A program made the translations under genes and the position numbers. The notes under the pieces were generated by a model that did not search any database, was not told the origin of the DNA, and worked only from the letters and a program-made list of their open reading frames with translations. A stretch of 64,000 nt of DNA. Source: Acestrorhynchus altus (taxonomy: Eukaryota; Chordata; Actinopteri; Characiformes; Acestrorhynchidae). Location of the stretch: contig CM067522.1 of assembly GCA_034509495.1 (NCBI GenBank), positions 22,884,281 through 22,948,280 of the forward strand. The letters are read 5' to 3'. Positions 53,430-64,000 of this stretch are shown here, in pieces. Positions within the stretch are counted from its first letter, which is position 1. Every line of letters begins with the position of its first letter.

Positions 53430-53488
<59 letters not shown>
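53430..53488 (+). repeat. (GT)n microsatellite
   Basis: GT run followed by a GCGCGCGCG patch at 53488-53498. Confidence 0.96.
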
Positions 53489-53496
<8 letters not shown>

Positions 53497-53581
53497 CGGG
53501 TGTGCGCATGGGTGTGCGCGTGTGCACCCAACAGTCTACTTTACAGTCCCTTAATTATAGCATTACATAATCCACTCTACT

Positions 53582-53582
<1 letters not shown>

Positions 53583-53614
<32 letters not shown>
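53583..53614 (+). repeat. (CA)n microsatellite
   Basis: A 32-bp pure CA run. Confidence 0.95.
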
Positions 53615-53617
<3 letters not shown>

Positions 53618-53849
53618 TTACAGTGTTTTAGTGATGCAGTGCTGAATGTCTGTTACAGTGTAATATTAACACCCCGCTGAAAAATCTAGCTCAAGACCAG
53701 CTTTTACTGGTAACTGGTTTCAGATGTTCTAAGCTGGTCTTTGATGATCAAGGTGGTTGAAAAGCTCTTCCAGGTGAAAATGTACCATAAACTTACTGGT
53801 TGACCAGCTGCTGACCAGCATCTGTTGCATTTGATCCCACAGGACCAGC

Positions 53850-54172
53850 ATGACCGAGCTGATTGACCAACTTTGCTGTACTGGTTGACTCACATGCTCA
53901 GGAACACCAAGCTGGTTGACCTGTGTGGTTTTCCTGGCCTTGCTGGTCTTGCTGGTCATACTGGTCAGTTAGCGTGGTGGTGCTGGTCGTGCTGCTCATC
54001 TATCTTGGTCTTGCTGGTCATGCAGGTTTACCTTCTGGGTCATGCGGGTCTTGCTTGGTGTCCACCGTGGTCTTGTTGGTCAAACTGATCAACCACTGCG
54101 GTGCTGGTCATGCTGCTTGACTTGTGTGGCCTTGCTGGTCTTCCGACCTTGGTCTTGCTGGTCATGCTGGTG
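53850..54172 (+). repeat. GCTGGTCTTGCTGGTCATGC-type degenerate tandem repeat
   Basis: Dense imperfect copies of gctggtcatgctggt and gctggtcttgctggt, with a roughly 9-12 bp sub-periodicity. On + it reads as a Leu/Val/Cys/Trp-rich frame that is a by-product of the repeat. Confidence 0.75.
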
Positions 54173-54277
54173 GTCACACACCACCACCATGTCAGTGTGA
54201 CTGCAGTGCTGAGAATGATAATATCTGCTCTGTGGTGGTCCTGCGGGGTCCTGATCACTGAAGATCAGAGTGAAAGG
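54173..54277. mobile_element. foldback element terminal fragment (family A)
   Basis: One arm only: ccaccaccatgtcagtgtga through gtggtcctgcggggtcctga to gaagatcagagtgaaagg. Confidence 0.75.
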
Positions 54278-54678
54278 TGTGAGCGAGTGTAGAAGGTTAT
54301 GATGTAGGTATGAATTAAGTGAATTTCACGTCTCATTTGTCTTTTCCAGGCTGTCCAAGGAAATACCTGTGACATGAAATGGCTTCTCTAAAGCCATCAA
54401 GGTCAAACTGGACCCTCACCCTGCCCTGTGGATAACTGGAGATGCTGTCCACGTGTCCAAGCAGGTGACCTAGCATGACCTGGACAGCCCATGTGCAATA
54501 GGGAGATCCAGCCCATCCCTACTGGTTTTATTCCCATTATCTCCTAAACCCTACCAGAGACTTCTACACTAGACCTCTCTTCACCACAAACTCTATGGAC
54601 ATCTCAGTGCTGTGGTGACACTGTTGTGTTCTTTTGAACTCCTCGTACCCCTTCCCTGCCCATCGTACCACCCCTAGC

Positions 54679-55020
54679 ATGCACAAGCTGAAGGCCGGCC
54701 GTGGCCCTCCTGCGCCGGACGTCTATGAATTCTCCCTGGACAAAGAGGAGCCCAAGGTTGTCTCAGTCCGGCCCACGGGGGTAGTGTCTCCGCTGGCCGA
54801 ATTCATCCAGACAGAGCACCAGCATGCAGGGCTCTTTGCTTTGCCCCAGCAGGAACCTCTGGGACCCAAGAAGAAGAGGAAGAGGTGCGGGATGTGTGGC
54901 CCCTGCCTGCGCTCGGAAAACTGCGGCAGCTGCAGCAACTGCCTCAATCGGAAGGTGGGCCATCAGATCTGCAAACTCAGGAAGTGTGAAGAGCTGAAGA
55001 AGAAGAGGAGCTCCTGGCAG
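54679..55020 (+). CDS. CXXC-type zinc finger protein, one exon (CXXC4/CXXC5/TET-type)
   Basis: This exon encodes about 114 residues. ATG at 54679 opens MHKLKAGRGPPAPDVYEF; the frame is open upstream to 54619, so the exon may start earlier (an acceptor-like TTTTCCAG ends at 54349). A nuclear localisation-like PKKKRKR precedes eight cysteines: CGMCGPC, NCGSCSNC and ICKLRKC. This is the two-zinc CXXC fold of the short type that lacks the KFGG motif, as in CXXC4, CXXC5 and TET1/TET3; such domains bind CpG-containing DNA. The GHQICKLRKCEELKKK end is highly characteristic. The frame ends SSWQ at a strong donor, GTAAGC at 55021, so more exons are expected downstream. An intron a few residues after ELKKK would fit CXXC4/5-like genes or TET genes; I could not decide. 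Confidence 0.85.
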
Positions 55021-55614
55021 GTAAGCAGACAAAGCTGAGGGAAGAAACGGGCCAAGAACCGTCGCTTTAACGGTGGAAAGGCTGTGATTTGTAAAGCAGG
55101 CCAGCGGTAACGAGCAGGTGGACTTCGGTCCTGGTCCAGACCAGACGCTGTCCGATCTGGATCTATTAAACTCCATTATTTTAACCAGCGTAACTTTTCC
55201 GGTCTTTACGGCTCCGGTTTAACAGAGTCATCATTCATTCTTACATGATTTTACAACCTCTCTTCATCCTTTAGAACATCTAACCTGAATGGGCGGAGCC
55301 TCACTGCTGTAGGTTGAACATGTCAGTTTAATATAAATCATGAGGACGATTCGTATGAAACGAGTGCTTCACGAAGGTTGGGGTCGATGCACGAGTGGAT
55401 GAGCTGTGGAACGAATGGAGAATTCAGTTTTCCATGACGCAAGTCCTTCTCAGAGGGTCTTGGCTTCACTTATCTGCTGCCAGGGTTCCAGTATCAGCAT
55501 CCTCACATGCTTGAACAGAGCAGTCACACCAGGGTTTGGTTTAATCCAACCAAAACACACCCTTAAACTGTCAGTGCCAATCCCAGAACAACATGGCACA
55601 GGTGTGTTTTACAT

Positions 55615-55646
<32 letters not shown>

Positions 55647-55650
55647 CACT
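55615..55650 (+). repeat. (CA)n microsatellite
   Basis: A short CA run with one G interruption. Confidence 0.9.
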
Positions 55651-56062
55651 CACTCTGTGATGAGTCAGGAATGGAAACACGTCCACCCAGTTCAGAGGAG
55701 CGTCCCTCAGGCAGGGGATGGTCTGACACTTCCTCAGTTGTGAAATCAGTAAAAGGCAGGACTGCTTTGAGGCTCATCACCTTTATGATGTAAGAGGAGT
55801 GTTGTCCAACCAGCTAAATGGAGGTCAGGACAGATAGAGGACAGCCAGAAGACACCTGGACACAAGTCCAGACAGGAAAGATAAGGAATGTGCTGAAGGT
55901 AAAGCACTGAAGATCCAGGACTATACTCTTAAAAACAGGGATCCTCACCCTGCTGAAGAATCCAGTTCAGGACCAGCTTTTACTGGTAGCTGGTTTCATG
56001 TGGATTCAGCTGATGTTTGATGGTCCAGTTGGTCAAAAAGCAGGACAAACAAACCCTTCATG

Positions 56063-56106
56063 TGTACATGATCAACCTGCATACAGACTCTGACTGATCA
56101 GAGAGT
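56063..56106 (-). repeat. single unit of the 52-bp minisatellite
   Basis: gtacatgatcaacctgcata followed by cagactctgactgatcagag: one partial unit in the orientation of array 1, including the same lead-in (gtacatgatcaacc) seen at 8873. Confidence 0.8.
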
Positions 56107-56546
56107 TGAAATCTCAGCTGAAGACACCTTTGGGTGGAGTAGGAGCTACAGGCCTTGTCTGATGTTTTGGTGATCAGAGGTCCGTCAGACTATGAAAACA
56201 TCCCCAAAAATAAGCCCAGAGTTCTAAAGCTTAGCCTACAAGGTTCTGCTACAAACAGGGTTCTGCCACCGCCACGAGGCTCAATTGTTTGTTCTGAAGC
56301 CAATTTTGATTGTAGCACATTAATCGTTACGTAGTGCCACCATGTCAGTGCTGGAAAGACACCAGTATTTTTGAGTTTCATTTTTCAAACAATGAAGTGG
56401 ATTTTTTTGTGTTTGTGAAGATCGATCTCTGCGTGAGAAGGTCTTACTCAGCACTACAGCCTGTTGGAGCTCAAAGCCTCAGGAACCAGATGTTCTGGTC
56501 TTTGTTTGGTTGTTTGCTTTGTGCTGTTTGTTGAGTGACAGTTGGT

Positions 56547-56549
<3 letters not shown>

Positions 56550-56590
<41 letters not shown>
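56550..56590 (+). repeat. (GT)n microsatellite
   Basis: A 41-bp pure GT run. Confidence 0.95.
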
Positions 56591-56592
<2 letters not shown>

Positions 56593-57129
56593 TGGTTGCT
56601 AAGCTGGAGTTATTGAACACACTGTGTCAATACATACAGTGGTAAAGAAACTAGGATTAAACTGGTTCATCTTCTTGAAGGCCTGGAGACCTGCTGAATC
56701 AGCTGCTCTGGGATCAGTCCTGAGTTTACGCACAATAAACACACCCTCCTGTGCTCCAGTAGGTCCTTTATTAACCCAAAGTCCTTGTTGCTTTAGTGAA
56801 AGAAGAAGCCTCCAAGGTACAGTGATTCCTGATTTGGGATTGTAGGCCTGGTTTTCCAAACACAGGTTAATCCGAGTGTGTGGTGCCTAATCCTTCTTTA
56901 GTCCAGTTAGAAGCTAAACAAGCCAGATGTGTTTTCACTTTTCTGCCTCAGATCAAGATGTTCTCTAAGGCCACATGTTGGTCAGATGGGTGTGGAATCT
57001 GGTGTGGAATTCCGATTGCTTTTTTGGGATTTGCGTTTTGCCTGAAATATACATTCTAAGCAAAGCAGGTCCTGGATAGTACTGTAAACCGGTTCTTTAA
57101 GAGTCGAAGAAGCCTCGTTCTATCAGTCA

Positions 57130-57380
57130 GTCGTACCAGACCGTCACGGAGAATGTCAGCGGGTCCTCTTCAGTGACGAGTCCCGATTTTGTCTCGGAGC
57201 GGACGACCAACGAATCGGTGTGGAGGCACGTGATCAGCACCAAGACCAACAGTGCCAGATCACCTTCGATCTTCATTACAGACACTTTAACAGACCAACG
57301 TTACGTTAATGAGGTTCTGCAACCAGTGGTTCTACTTTTCTGAACACACACTCCGGTGCTCTGTTCCAACAATCATTCCA
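57130..57380 (+). mobile_element. Tc1-like transposase fragment
   Basis: Reads SDESRFCLGADDQRIGVWRH, the segment around the second catalytic Asp of Tc1 transposases (F.DESRF), then runs into cttcattacagacactttaa, shared with 18210. Truncated. Confidence 0.8.
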
Positions 57381-58084
57381 TCATACAACACTAACCTGCT
57401 TCACTGTCGGCAGCAGGAACGTGGACAGAGTGGACAGAGCATGTCCAAGCATTTCACCAAATATTGACTTTTGAGCTGAATCTCAGAATGTGGATCATGT
57501 AACAAGACAACGACCCTGAACATAAGTCGTGAAGTCAAAGTTAGAGAACTGTTGTAAATGCTTTATAGAGTAAAATAGAAATGTTAATTTTATTTTGATT
57601 GTTCCGAGTTGAATCATTCCAGCAGTTCTATGAACGGTAAAGCGATTGGTTCTGATGGAATCGGTCGTTTCCGTGTTCAGGGCCTCGCTTTGTTCGCGGT
57701 GGTGTTCAGAAGATCTTCATTCTGGGTTTTACTTTGTGAACCAGCTCTGCTCTGCTGTTTTTGTCTTTTCCCACCTGCATCTTGAACAGCTTAGAGCCCA
57801 ATCTGTGTGTTGAAAGGGTCACTCTGTGGTGAAGAATTCCTCCCGCCTCCTCTTGTGTCCACTGCTCTGTGACCTCCGACCTTTGGAGGCGCTCCCGTGA
57901 CTGCTATGGGAGTCGACCTGGGGCAGAAAGAATGCTCCCGTTTTATCTTTCCTGTCCTCAAAGCTGGACATTTGTTTGTATCGTATATAACAGAGCTGCA
58001 GCTGTCCTCCTGTCCACACTCAAAAGGGTTCTGTACAGTAAAGACTAAAGGGTTCTTTGAATTAGAGCTGGGTGCTGTGGTGCT

Positions 58085-58540
58085 TGAAAGTTTGTGAACC
58101 CTTTATAACTCCCTCAAAAAGTTGACAAATGAGAAAAAATGTTCTAAAATAATGTATTTACTGATGAAGATGATCAGTGTTTCATATCTGTGAGGGTGAA
58201 AGTATGTGAACCCCTGCTTGCTGTATCTGCTGTGTCTCCCCCGTGCTGTGCATGGGCCATGCAGAAAGACAACAACCCTATAGACACAAGTGGTTCCACT
58301 AAAGAACGTTTAAAGGAGAATGAAGGTAATGTTCTGGAATGACCCAGTCAGAGTCCTGATCTTAATCCAGTAGAGTTGTTGTGAAGGTCCTGAAGCAGCA
58401 GTTGATGGAGGAAACCACCAACATCACAGAGCTGAAGCTGGTTTGTGGAGGAATTAACTCAGATTAGTGCAGGACTGATCAACCTTTACGGAAACGTTTA
58501 GATACAGTTATTGCTGCACAAGGTGGGGTCACACCATCTC
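58085..58540 (+). mobile_element. internally deleted Tc1-like element
   Basis: Starts gaaagtttgtgaacccttta, a Tc1-type end, and includes gtcctgatcttaatccagta (SPDLNPVE). It continues as the same family as 52770-53175 and 22830-23700. Most of the transposase is missing. Confidence 0.75.
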
Positions 58541-58887
58541 CTTATCTCTCAGGACTGGGTAAGCTGCTTACTGAAGTGTCTAGAATGGCATTCTCTGAGA
58601 TGTAGCTGCACGCCAGGAGAGGAGGAGGAGGAGAGGAGGAGGACAGGAAGAATGTAAATAAAGGATAGGGTAAGGGGGTTCAGGAAGGCACTGTTGGTTT
58701 TGCAGGGGGAAGGAACCTGTGTCCTTCTACATGTGTCTCCTGTTTTCGTGTGTGTGAGAGAGAAACTGCCCATCACTGCAAACGTGGACTCCTGGACACT
58801 GATCAGCCATAACATTAAAACCACAGGTGCAGTGAATAACATTGATGACCTGCTTCTAATGGCACCTGTCAAGAGGTGGGTATATGT

Positions 58888-59318
58888 TATGTGTCCAAAC
58901 TTTGTGGACACCTACTTTCAGCTGCACCCATTGCTGACACAGATGTGCAAAGGCACACACAGCTTGTCCAGTCCCTGTAGAGGAGTGCTGCCAATAGAAT
59001 AGGACTCTCTGGAGCAGATAAACACACATGAATCTATTGTCTCCATGTCTAATAGCAGGACTAGAGGGTATAAAGACCCCCAGCATTGAGCTGTTGGGGA
59101 GCTGGGTACTGATCATCCAACAGTATAACCTTACTTCCACCTGTCTTGGCACTGAATCAATCAGATCCTTACAGCCATGTTCCAGAATCTAGTAGAACGT
59201 CTTCCCTGGACAGTAGAGACAGTTACTGCAACAGAAGCAGGATCAACTCTTTCTAATACCATTGATTTCAGAAGAAACAGTGGATGAGATGTCCCAATAC
59301 TTTTGTCCCTACATGGTG
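58888..59318. mobile_element. short nonautonomous element (family B), near full-length
   Basis: From gtgtccaaactttgtggaca to gtcccaatacttttgtccct, about 430 bp, carrying all body blocks of the family. The imperfect inverted ends are typical of a Tc1/mariner-derived short element. Confidence 0.8.
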
Positions 59319-60023
59319 GAATTGTACCAGTAATTAAATGGGAAGGGGTTTAGGTGTGAACACAGACCAGAGCTGAAATCCCAGTAAGACCCGCTATTGA
59401 TTGGCACAAGAACAGTTCCCACAGGAGCTGTGATGTGAATAGCTAATACTGGGATTACTGGAAAATGACACCATGACTGGAAAGATCCTGAGATAAAGGT
59501 AGACCCACTCAAAACACTGTCCTCATCACTGAGAGAGACGCAGGAGGGACATTTTGACCAATTGCTGCTGTGGAGACCACTTTGACCAGTCCACCGTCAC
59601 CATCACCAGTGAGAAACCTGGACTGCTCTGGACGAGGAGCCATATCTGTCCTCGCTGTCTTCTCCCACTGCTGACGATCAGTCTCGTAGTACTCAACCTG
59701 CCACTTGTTTATGAATGAAGTCCCGCCATTCAGCAAAAAGAGCCAAGAGGAGGGTCATGTGGAAGCTCCAGATCTGATTGGCTGTGCATGTGATTGGTCT
59801 ACGGGTTTCCTGGAGGGCTAAACCATAGAGGCTGGAAAACGCTCGCTGGTGAATATAGAAACTGTGAAAATGAAATGGTTTAAATAGGACGTGGACCTGA
59901 GACACTTCGGTTTTACGTCCAGGTCCTGCGTCTGGTCCAGACCTGCTAATGACCCTTTAATACAGCACACCAATCTTTAAGATGGTAAACAGCTGGTGAA
60001 ATGATTTTTCATGTTCTTAAGAG

Positions 60024-60027
60024 TGTG

Positions 60028-60059
<32 letters not shown>

Positions 60060-60088
60060 AGTGTGTGTCTGTGTGTGTGTGTGTGTGT
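60024..60088 (+). repeat. interrupted (GT)n microsatellite
   Basis: GT run with a few C and A interruptions. Confidence 0.93.
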
Positions 60089-61045
60089 AAAATCCATGGC
60101 ATTGAGTGGATATTAACCTGGAATCTCTGGACGTTGTGCGGCGTTAGTGCAGCAGAGTTTACTTTAATGGTGTAAAATCACTGGTTACAAACCAACCGCG
60201 TGTGTTAACCATTACCAGTGTTCCCAGTCCTCATTCAGCCGCTGTGTCTCATCAGGGGGAGCAGAAATCCAGGATCTCAGGACCTTTACTGACCAGCAGC
60301 ACAGTCTGACCCCTGAGGAACGTTTATCTGGGGTTATTCTAATGTTATATAGACGTTATAGATAGAGCTGCTGTTTGGTCGGGAACATCAGTACGTCGGT
60401 ATTTCACACGTAAAGACGGCCACTTTAAAAACACGGTTAAAGAGCGTTTAGCCCCGCCCACTTTCTCACTGGCTGTGATGTAATCGTGAGCGGGTTACTT
60501 GTGAAGGGGTGAATGTCAGGCTGAGTGTACTGTGACAGGACCTTGAATAAATATTCAACAACAGCCAGGAACAATGAAACTGCAGGTCACCGCGGTACTG
60601 TCATTGTGTCACGGTGTACTGTATTCACCCCAAACCACTGCTCTTCAGCTCTGTCTGGAAAGAATCATTTACACTCATCAATAAAAGGAGCTTTATTTTG
60701 TGATTTGAGTCTAGAACCCACTACACCGTGAGAATATTAACCCTGATGTTCAGTCAGTGTTCAGTGTTCCTCAGCTGGTCAGACGCTCCTCTGGACGGAG
60801 GGGAGGGGAGGTGTCATGCTGTCCTCTGACCGGTAGGTGGGTTTATTGTGTAAAGCAGATCATCAGCGACATGTGGAACAGAGTGTATCAGAGAACATGA
60901 GGAGCATCAGCTCTTATATTCCTTAAATCCAGGATTTCGAGACGTATTTATATGATTTAATATTAATATGTAATATTTATTTCAGATTTTTCAGCTGTAA
61001 AGCTCTCAGATTATGTACCTACAATGAAAAGCATATCAATGATTA

Positions 61046-61585
61046 ATTATTATGATGAAGATGATGATGATTATTATTATTATTGATATTATTATTATCA
61101 TTGATCTTATTATTGTTATTATTGATATTATTGTTATTATGATTGATATTGTTATTATTATTGTTATTATTGATATTATTATGTTTATTATTATGATGAT
61201 TTTTATTATGATTATTATTATTAATAATATGATTATTATTATTAATAATATGATTATTGTTATTATTATCGATATTATTAATATGATTATTATTTATTAT
61301 TATGATTATTATTATTATCATTATTATTATTATTGTTATTATTATTCTCATTATTATTATTATCATTATTATTATTATTGTTATTTATTATGATGATAAT
61401 TATGATTATGATTGATTATTATGATGGTGCCGATTATTATTATTATTATTGTTATTATTATTATTATTTATTATGATGATTATTATTGATTTATGATGGT
61501 GACGATTATTATTATTGTTATTATTGTTATTATTATTATTATTGTGATTATTATGATTATGATGATGATGATTATTAATAGTAGT
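61046..61585 (+). repeat. ATT/ATG trinucleotide-rich tract, about 540 bp
   Basis: Nearly all ATT, ATG, GTT and ATC triplets, with TATTAT dominant. Both strands read as long Ile/Asn strings, an artefact of the repeat. Confidence 0.95.
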
Positions 61586-61779
61586 AGTGTACATGTGAGA
61601 CTGTATGAAGATGACCTGCAGTGGTCAGTGTACACTGATCCAGAATCACCTCCGTATTAAAGCGGATCATAATAAGATCTAAAGAGCTGATCTGAGATCA
61701 GGATTGGTGTCGTTCTGTTTCTCAGAACAATAGACTCACTCATTAGAGCCTGTCCAGATGAGAAAAGGCCCTTCAACTG

Positions 61780-62110
61780 ACCCCTGCACTGCCCCCGCCA
61801 GCTGACTCCCTGTCGCCTGGCAACCACATCCCATTATGGTCCTCTCCACCAATCAGCACGCAGCCAGCACTGGCCCTCGGCCTGTGTAAAGCACGTTCCT
61901 GCTGTGTGCTCAATAATGCTAATGAAGCTGAAAGCGGCTGTCGGTCAGCCGAGGCCGGAGCCGCCGCCGGGCTGCTGTTCTGAGGGAGGTTTGATTGAAT
62001 ACGGAGCGCCGGACCTCTTCTTTATTATTGTGCAGGAGGTGGGGTTTGGCCTCATCATTTCCGCTGTGCAGCGTGACGTGCAGTGTGTGACGTGGACGTT
62101 TCATATTTAA
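61780..62110. other. non-repetitive GC-richer block, possible conserved noncoding element
   Basis: In contrast to its surroundings this block is unique, includes a CCAAT (61849-61853), cgcctggcaacc (X-box half-like) and a homeodomain-like taatgaag stretch with a CpG-rich core (61950-62010). No convincing reading frame. Confidence 0.35.
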
Positions 62111-62295
62111 CCCATTAAACTGGACTCATACTGGATTCTGAACTGGATACTGGGATTCATGTTAAAGGGCCGGAATCCCAGAAAACGGAATTCTACTTTT
62201 ATTTTAGATGAAAGACTTTGACGCCCCACGAACACCTTTGACCAGAACATTATTAAACACATGGACATGTGATCTTCACTTTAACTAAACCAACC

Positions 62296-63005
62296 ATAAC
62301 ATTATGACCACCTCCTTGTGTTTACTATCCACTCTATCAGCTCCTCTGATCACACAGGAGAACATTGTAGTTCTATAATTCAGACTGTAGTTCATCTGTT
62401 TCTCTGCAGACTTTATTCTCCTCCTTTCACCCTGATCTTCAATGATCAGGACCCCACAGGACCACCACAGAGCAGATATGATGTGGGTGGTGGTTCATTC
62501 TCAGCACTGCAGTCACACTGACGTGGTGGTGTGTTAGTGTGTGTTGCTGGTACGAGTGTATCAGACGCAGCAGTGCTGCTGGAGTGTTTAAACCCCTCAG
62601 TGTCACTGCTGGACCGAGAACAGTCCACCGACCAGAAACGTCCAGCCGACAGCGTCCTGTGAGAAGCGTCCTGTGAGCACTGATGAAGGACTAGAGGACG
62701 ACCAACACAAACTGTGTAGAAACAGATGAGCTTCTGTCTCTGACTTCACATCTACAAGGTGGAGACACTCGGTAGGAGTGTCTGATAGAGTGGACTGAGT
62801 GGACGCAGGGTTTTGTGGTCGACACTGAGGGGTTTAAACACTCCAGCAGCACTGCTGTGTCTGATCCACTCGTACCAGCAACACACACTAACACACCACC
62901 ACCATGTCAGTGTGACTGCAGTGCTGAGAATGAACCACCACCCTCTGTGGTGGTCCTGTGGGGTCCTGATCATTGAAGATCAGGGTGAAAGGAGGAGAAT
63001 AAAGT
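62296..63005. mobile_element. foldback element (family A), near full-length, about 710 bp
   Basis: The longest copy. It starts cataacattatgaccacctc, passes cactctatcagctcctctga and aatgatcaggaccccacagg, and runs through both arms to tgatcattgaagatcagggt and aaaggaggagaataaagt. The two halves are inverted repeats around a centre near 62700. No transposase is encoded. Confidence 0.85.
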
Positions 63006-63259
63006 AAATTGATACAGTTGTGATGATGTTAGGACACTTTATGTCCTAATATCTGGTAAATAAACAGGCAGCTATTAAACTGTTGTAGGTGGATTTACTG
63101 TATTTGATAAAGGTTTTTTATGTTTATGAAATATATGAGTTTAAACTCTACTTTGATTTGAGGAAACTGTCCCTTTAACGTCTTCAGTGAATGGACTCAG
63201 TTCGGTCTGTATATCCACAGAGAGTGTATTCTTGTGAGTGTAAATGACCTCTGTGTGAG

Positions 63260-63264
<5 letters not shown>

Positions 63265-63323
<59 letters not shown>
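63265..63323 (+). repeat. (GT)n microsatellite
   Basis: A 59-bp GT run. Confidence 0.96.
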
Positions 63324-63327
<4 letters not shown>

Positions 63328-63434
63328 GTGTGTGGATTAGCTGGCTTTAGTCTGGCCATTGTTGAGGAAAGTAGGAGGTGGAGAGAGTTAATTAGGATCG
63401 TTAATTCCTCTGTTATTACAGCAATGCTTGAGTT

Positions 63435-63502
63435 CACACACACACACACACACACTCTCCCTCACACACTCACACACACACACACTCACACTCACACACA
63501 CA
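63435..63502 (+). repeat. interrupted (CA)n microsatellite
   Basis: CA runs with CTC interruptions. Confidence 0.93.
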
Positions 63503-63588
63503 TGTGCAAGTTCTCACAACTCTTTAGCGATGCAGTCTTAATGATGCTTCTGTAGCACAGTGTGAGAGACAGTTGTGTTAGAGTGAGA

Positions 63589-63590
<2 letters not shown>

Positions 63591-63623
<33 letters not shown>
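63591..63623 (+). repeat. (GT)n microsatellite
   Basis: A 33-bp GT run followed by a GA-rich stretch to 63655. Confidence 0.94.
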
Positions 63624-63627
<4 letters not shown>

Positions 63628-63747
63628 GAGAGAGAGAGGGTGGGTGAGAGAGAATGATTACGACACTATTCAGTCTGCCTGAGGGGGATTTGCTTGGTTA
63701 TTGAGTGAATTGCTGCAGCCTGTCAGAATAGACCAGGTGTTGTTGAA

Positions 63748-63749
<2 letters not shown>

Positions 63750-63806
<57 letters not shown>
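63750..63806 (+). repeat. (CA)n microsatellite
   Basis: A 57-bp CA run near the window end. Confidence 0.96.
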
Positions 63807-63810
<4 letters not shown>

Positions 63811-64000
63811 GCAGCATGTTCTCAGAGCCATCTGGCTGGTAGAGATTGGGTTGTTTTGTGTGTTTGTGTTGAGATCAGCACCTCTGCACTCAGGGCTCTG
63901 TGGGACCGGCTCCTGCTGACTGGTTCCAGGACAGGTTCTCCAGTCTCTTCCAGTCATGTCAGTTAAAGGGCAGTGGAGTGTGTCTGTGGTCTGGTGTGGA

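Larger units (their letters stand above)
55021..64000. other. intron or flank downstream of the CXXC exon
   Basis: No further coding exon was recognised. The stretch holds microsatellites, Tc1-like relics (57130-57380, 58085-58540), a family B element (58888-59318), a family A element (62296-63005), an AT-rich trinucleotide tract (61050-61580), and a non-repetitive GC-richer block at 61780-62110. A minus-strand open frame at 59509-59736 resembles nothing I know. Confidence 0.6.

Noticed and set aside
59509..59905. Minus-strand open frames with WQVEYYETDRQQWEKTA-like text
   Set aside because: Looks somewhat protein-like but matches no family I know, has no splice support and lies among transposon relics.
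61043..61393. Asn/Ile-rich open frames
   Set aside because: They come from the ATT-type trinucleotide tract.

Overview
This window is nuclear DNA of a ray-finned fish. The evidence is vertebrate exon/intron structure, dense (TG)n/(CA)n microsatellites, many Tc1/mariner relics, a tRNA-derived SINE and short foldback DNA elements. The transposon flavour suggests an otophysan (characin or catfish-like) fish, but that is a guess.

Layout. Positions 1-2.8 kb hold 5' flank with foldback-element copies. From about 2.8 to 36.7 kb lies kat6a (MOZ, a MYST-family histone H3 acetyltransferase) on the + strand. It has 16 coding exons, from an ATG at 3511 to a TGA at 34262-34264, followed by a 3' UTR of about 2.4 kb. 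Domain order is the classic one: N-terminal winged-helix region, double PHD finger, MYST catalytic domain, acidic region, then Ser-rich and Pro/Gln/Met-rich C-terminus. From 36.7 to 39.4 kb is repeat-rich intergenic DNA. A TATA-less, CCAAT-rich promoter at 39.44-39.7 kb probably drives ap3m2 (mu subunit of the AP-3 adaptor), whose coding exons run from 41.7 to 47.0 kb, also on +. The kat6a-ap3m2 order matches the human 8p11 neighbourhood. From 47 to 54.3 kb is repeat-rich DNA. At 54.68-55.02 kb one exon of a CXXC zinc-finger protein (short type, as in CXXC4/CXXC5/TET) ends in a clean splice donor, and the last 9 kb has no further recognisable exon.

Functionally, kat6a is a chromatin acetyltransferase, ap3m2 a vesicle-coat subunit and the CXXC protein a probable CpG-DNA binder. 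They share a neighbourhood, not a pathway.

The main oddity is patchy damage. The first kat6a coding exon and several ap3m2 exons are full of small indels with recognisable protein in shifting frames, and one ap3m2 exon was not found. The other kat6a exons, including a 3.2-kb one, read cleanly. Local assembly error is the simplest explanation for kat6a; real decay is possible for ap3m2. Other points are a poly-glycine tract in the KAT6A N-terminus, AT-hook-like motifs in its acidic region, a (GT)n tract next to a splice acceptor, a 52-bp minisatellite family in two orientations, a 22-bp satellite of 23 copies, a 224-bp foldback element, and a telomere-like triplet inside a Tc1 relic. I found no clearly new biological system.
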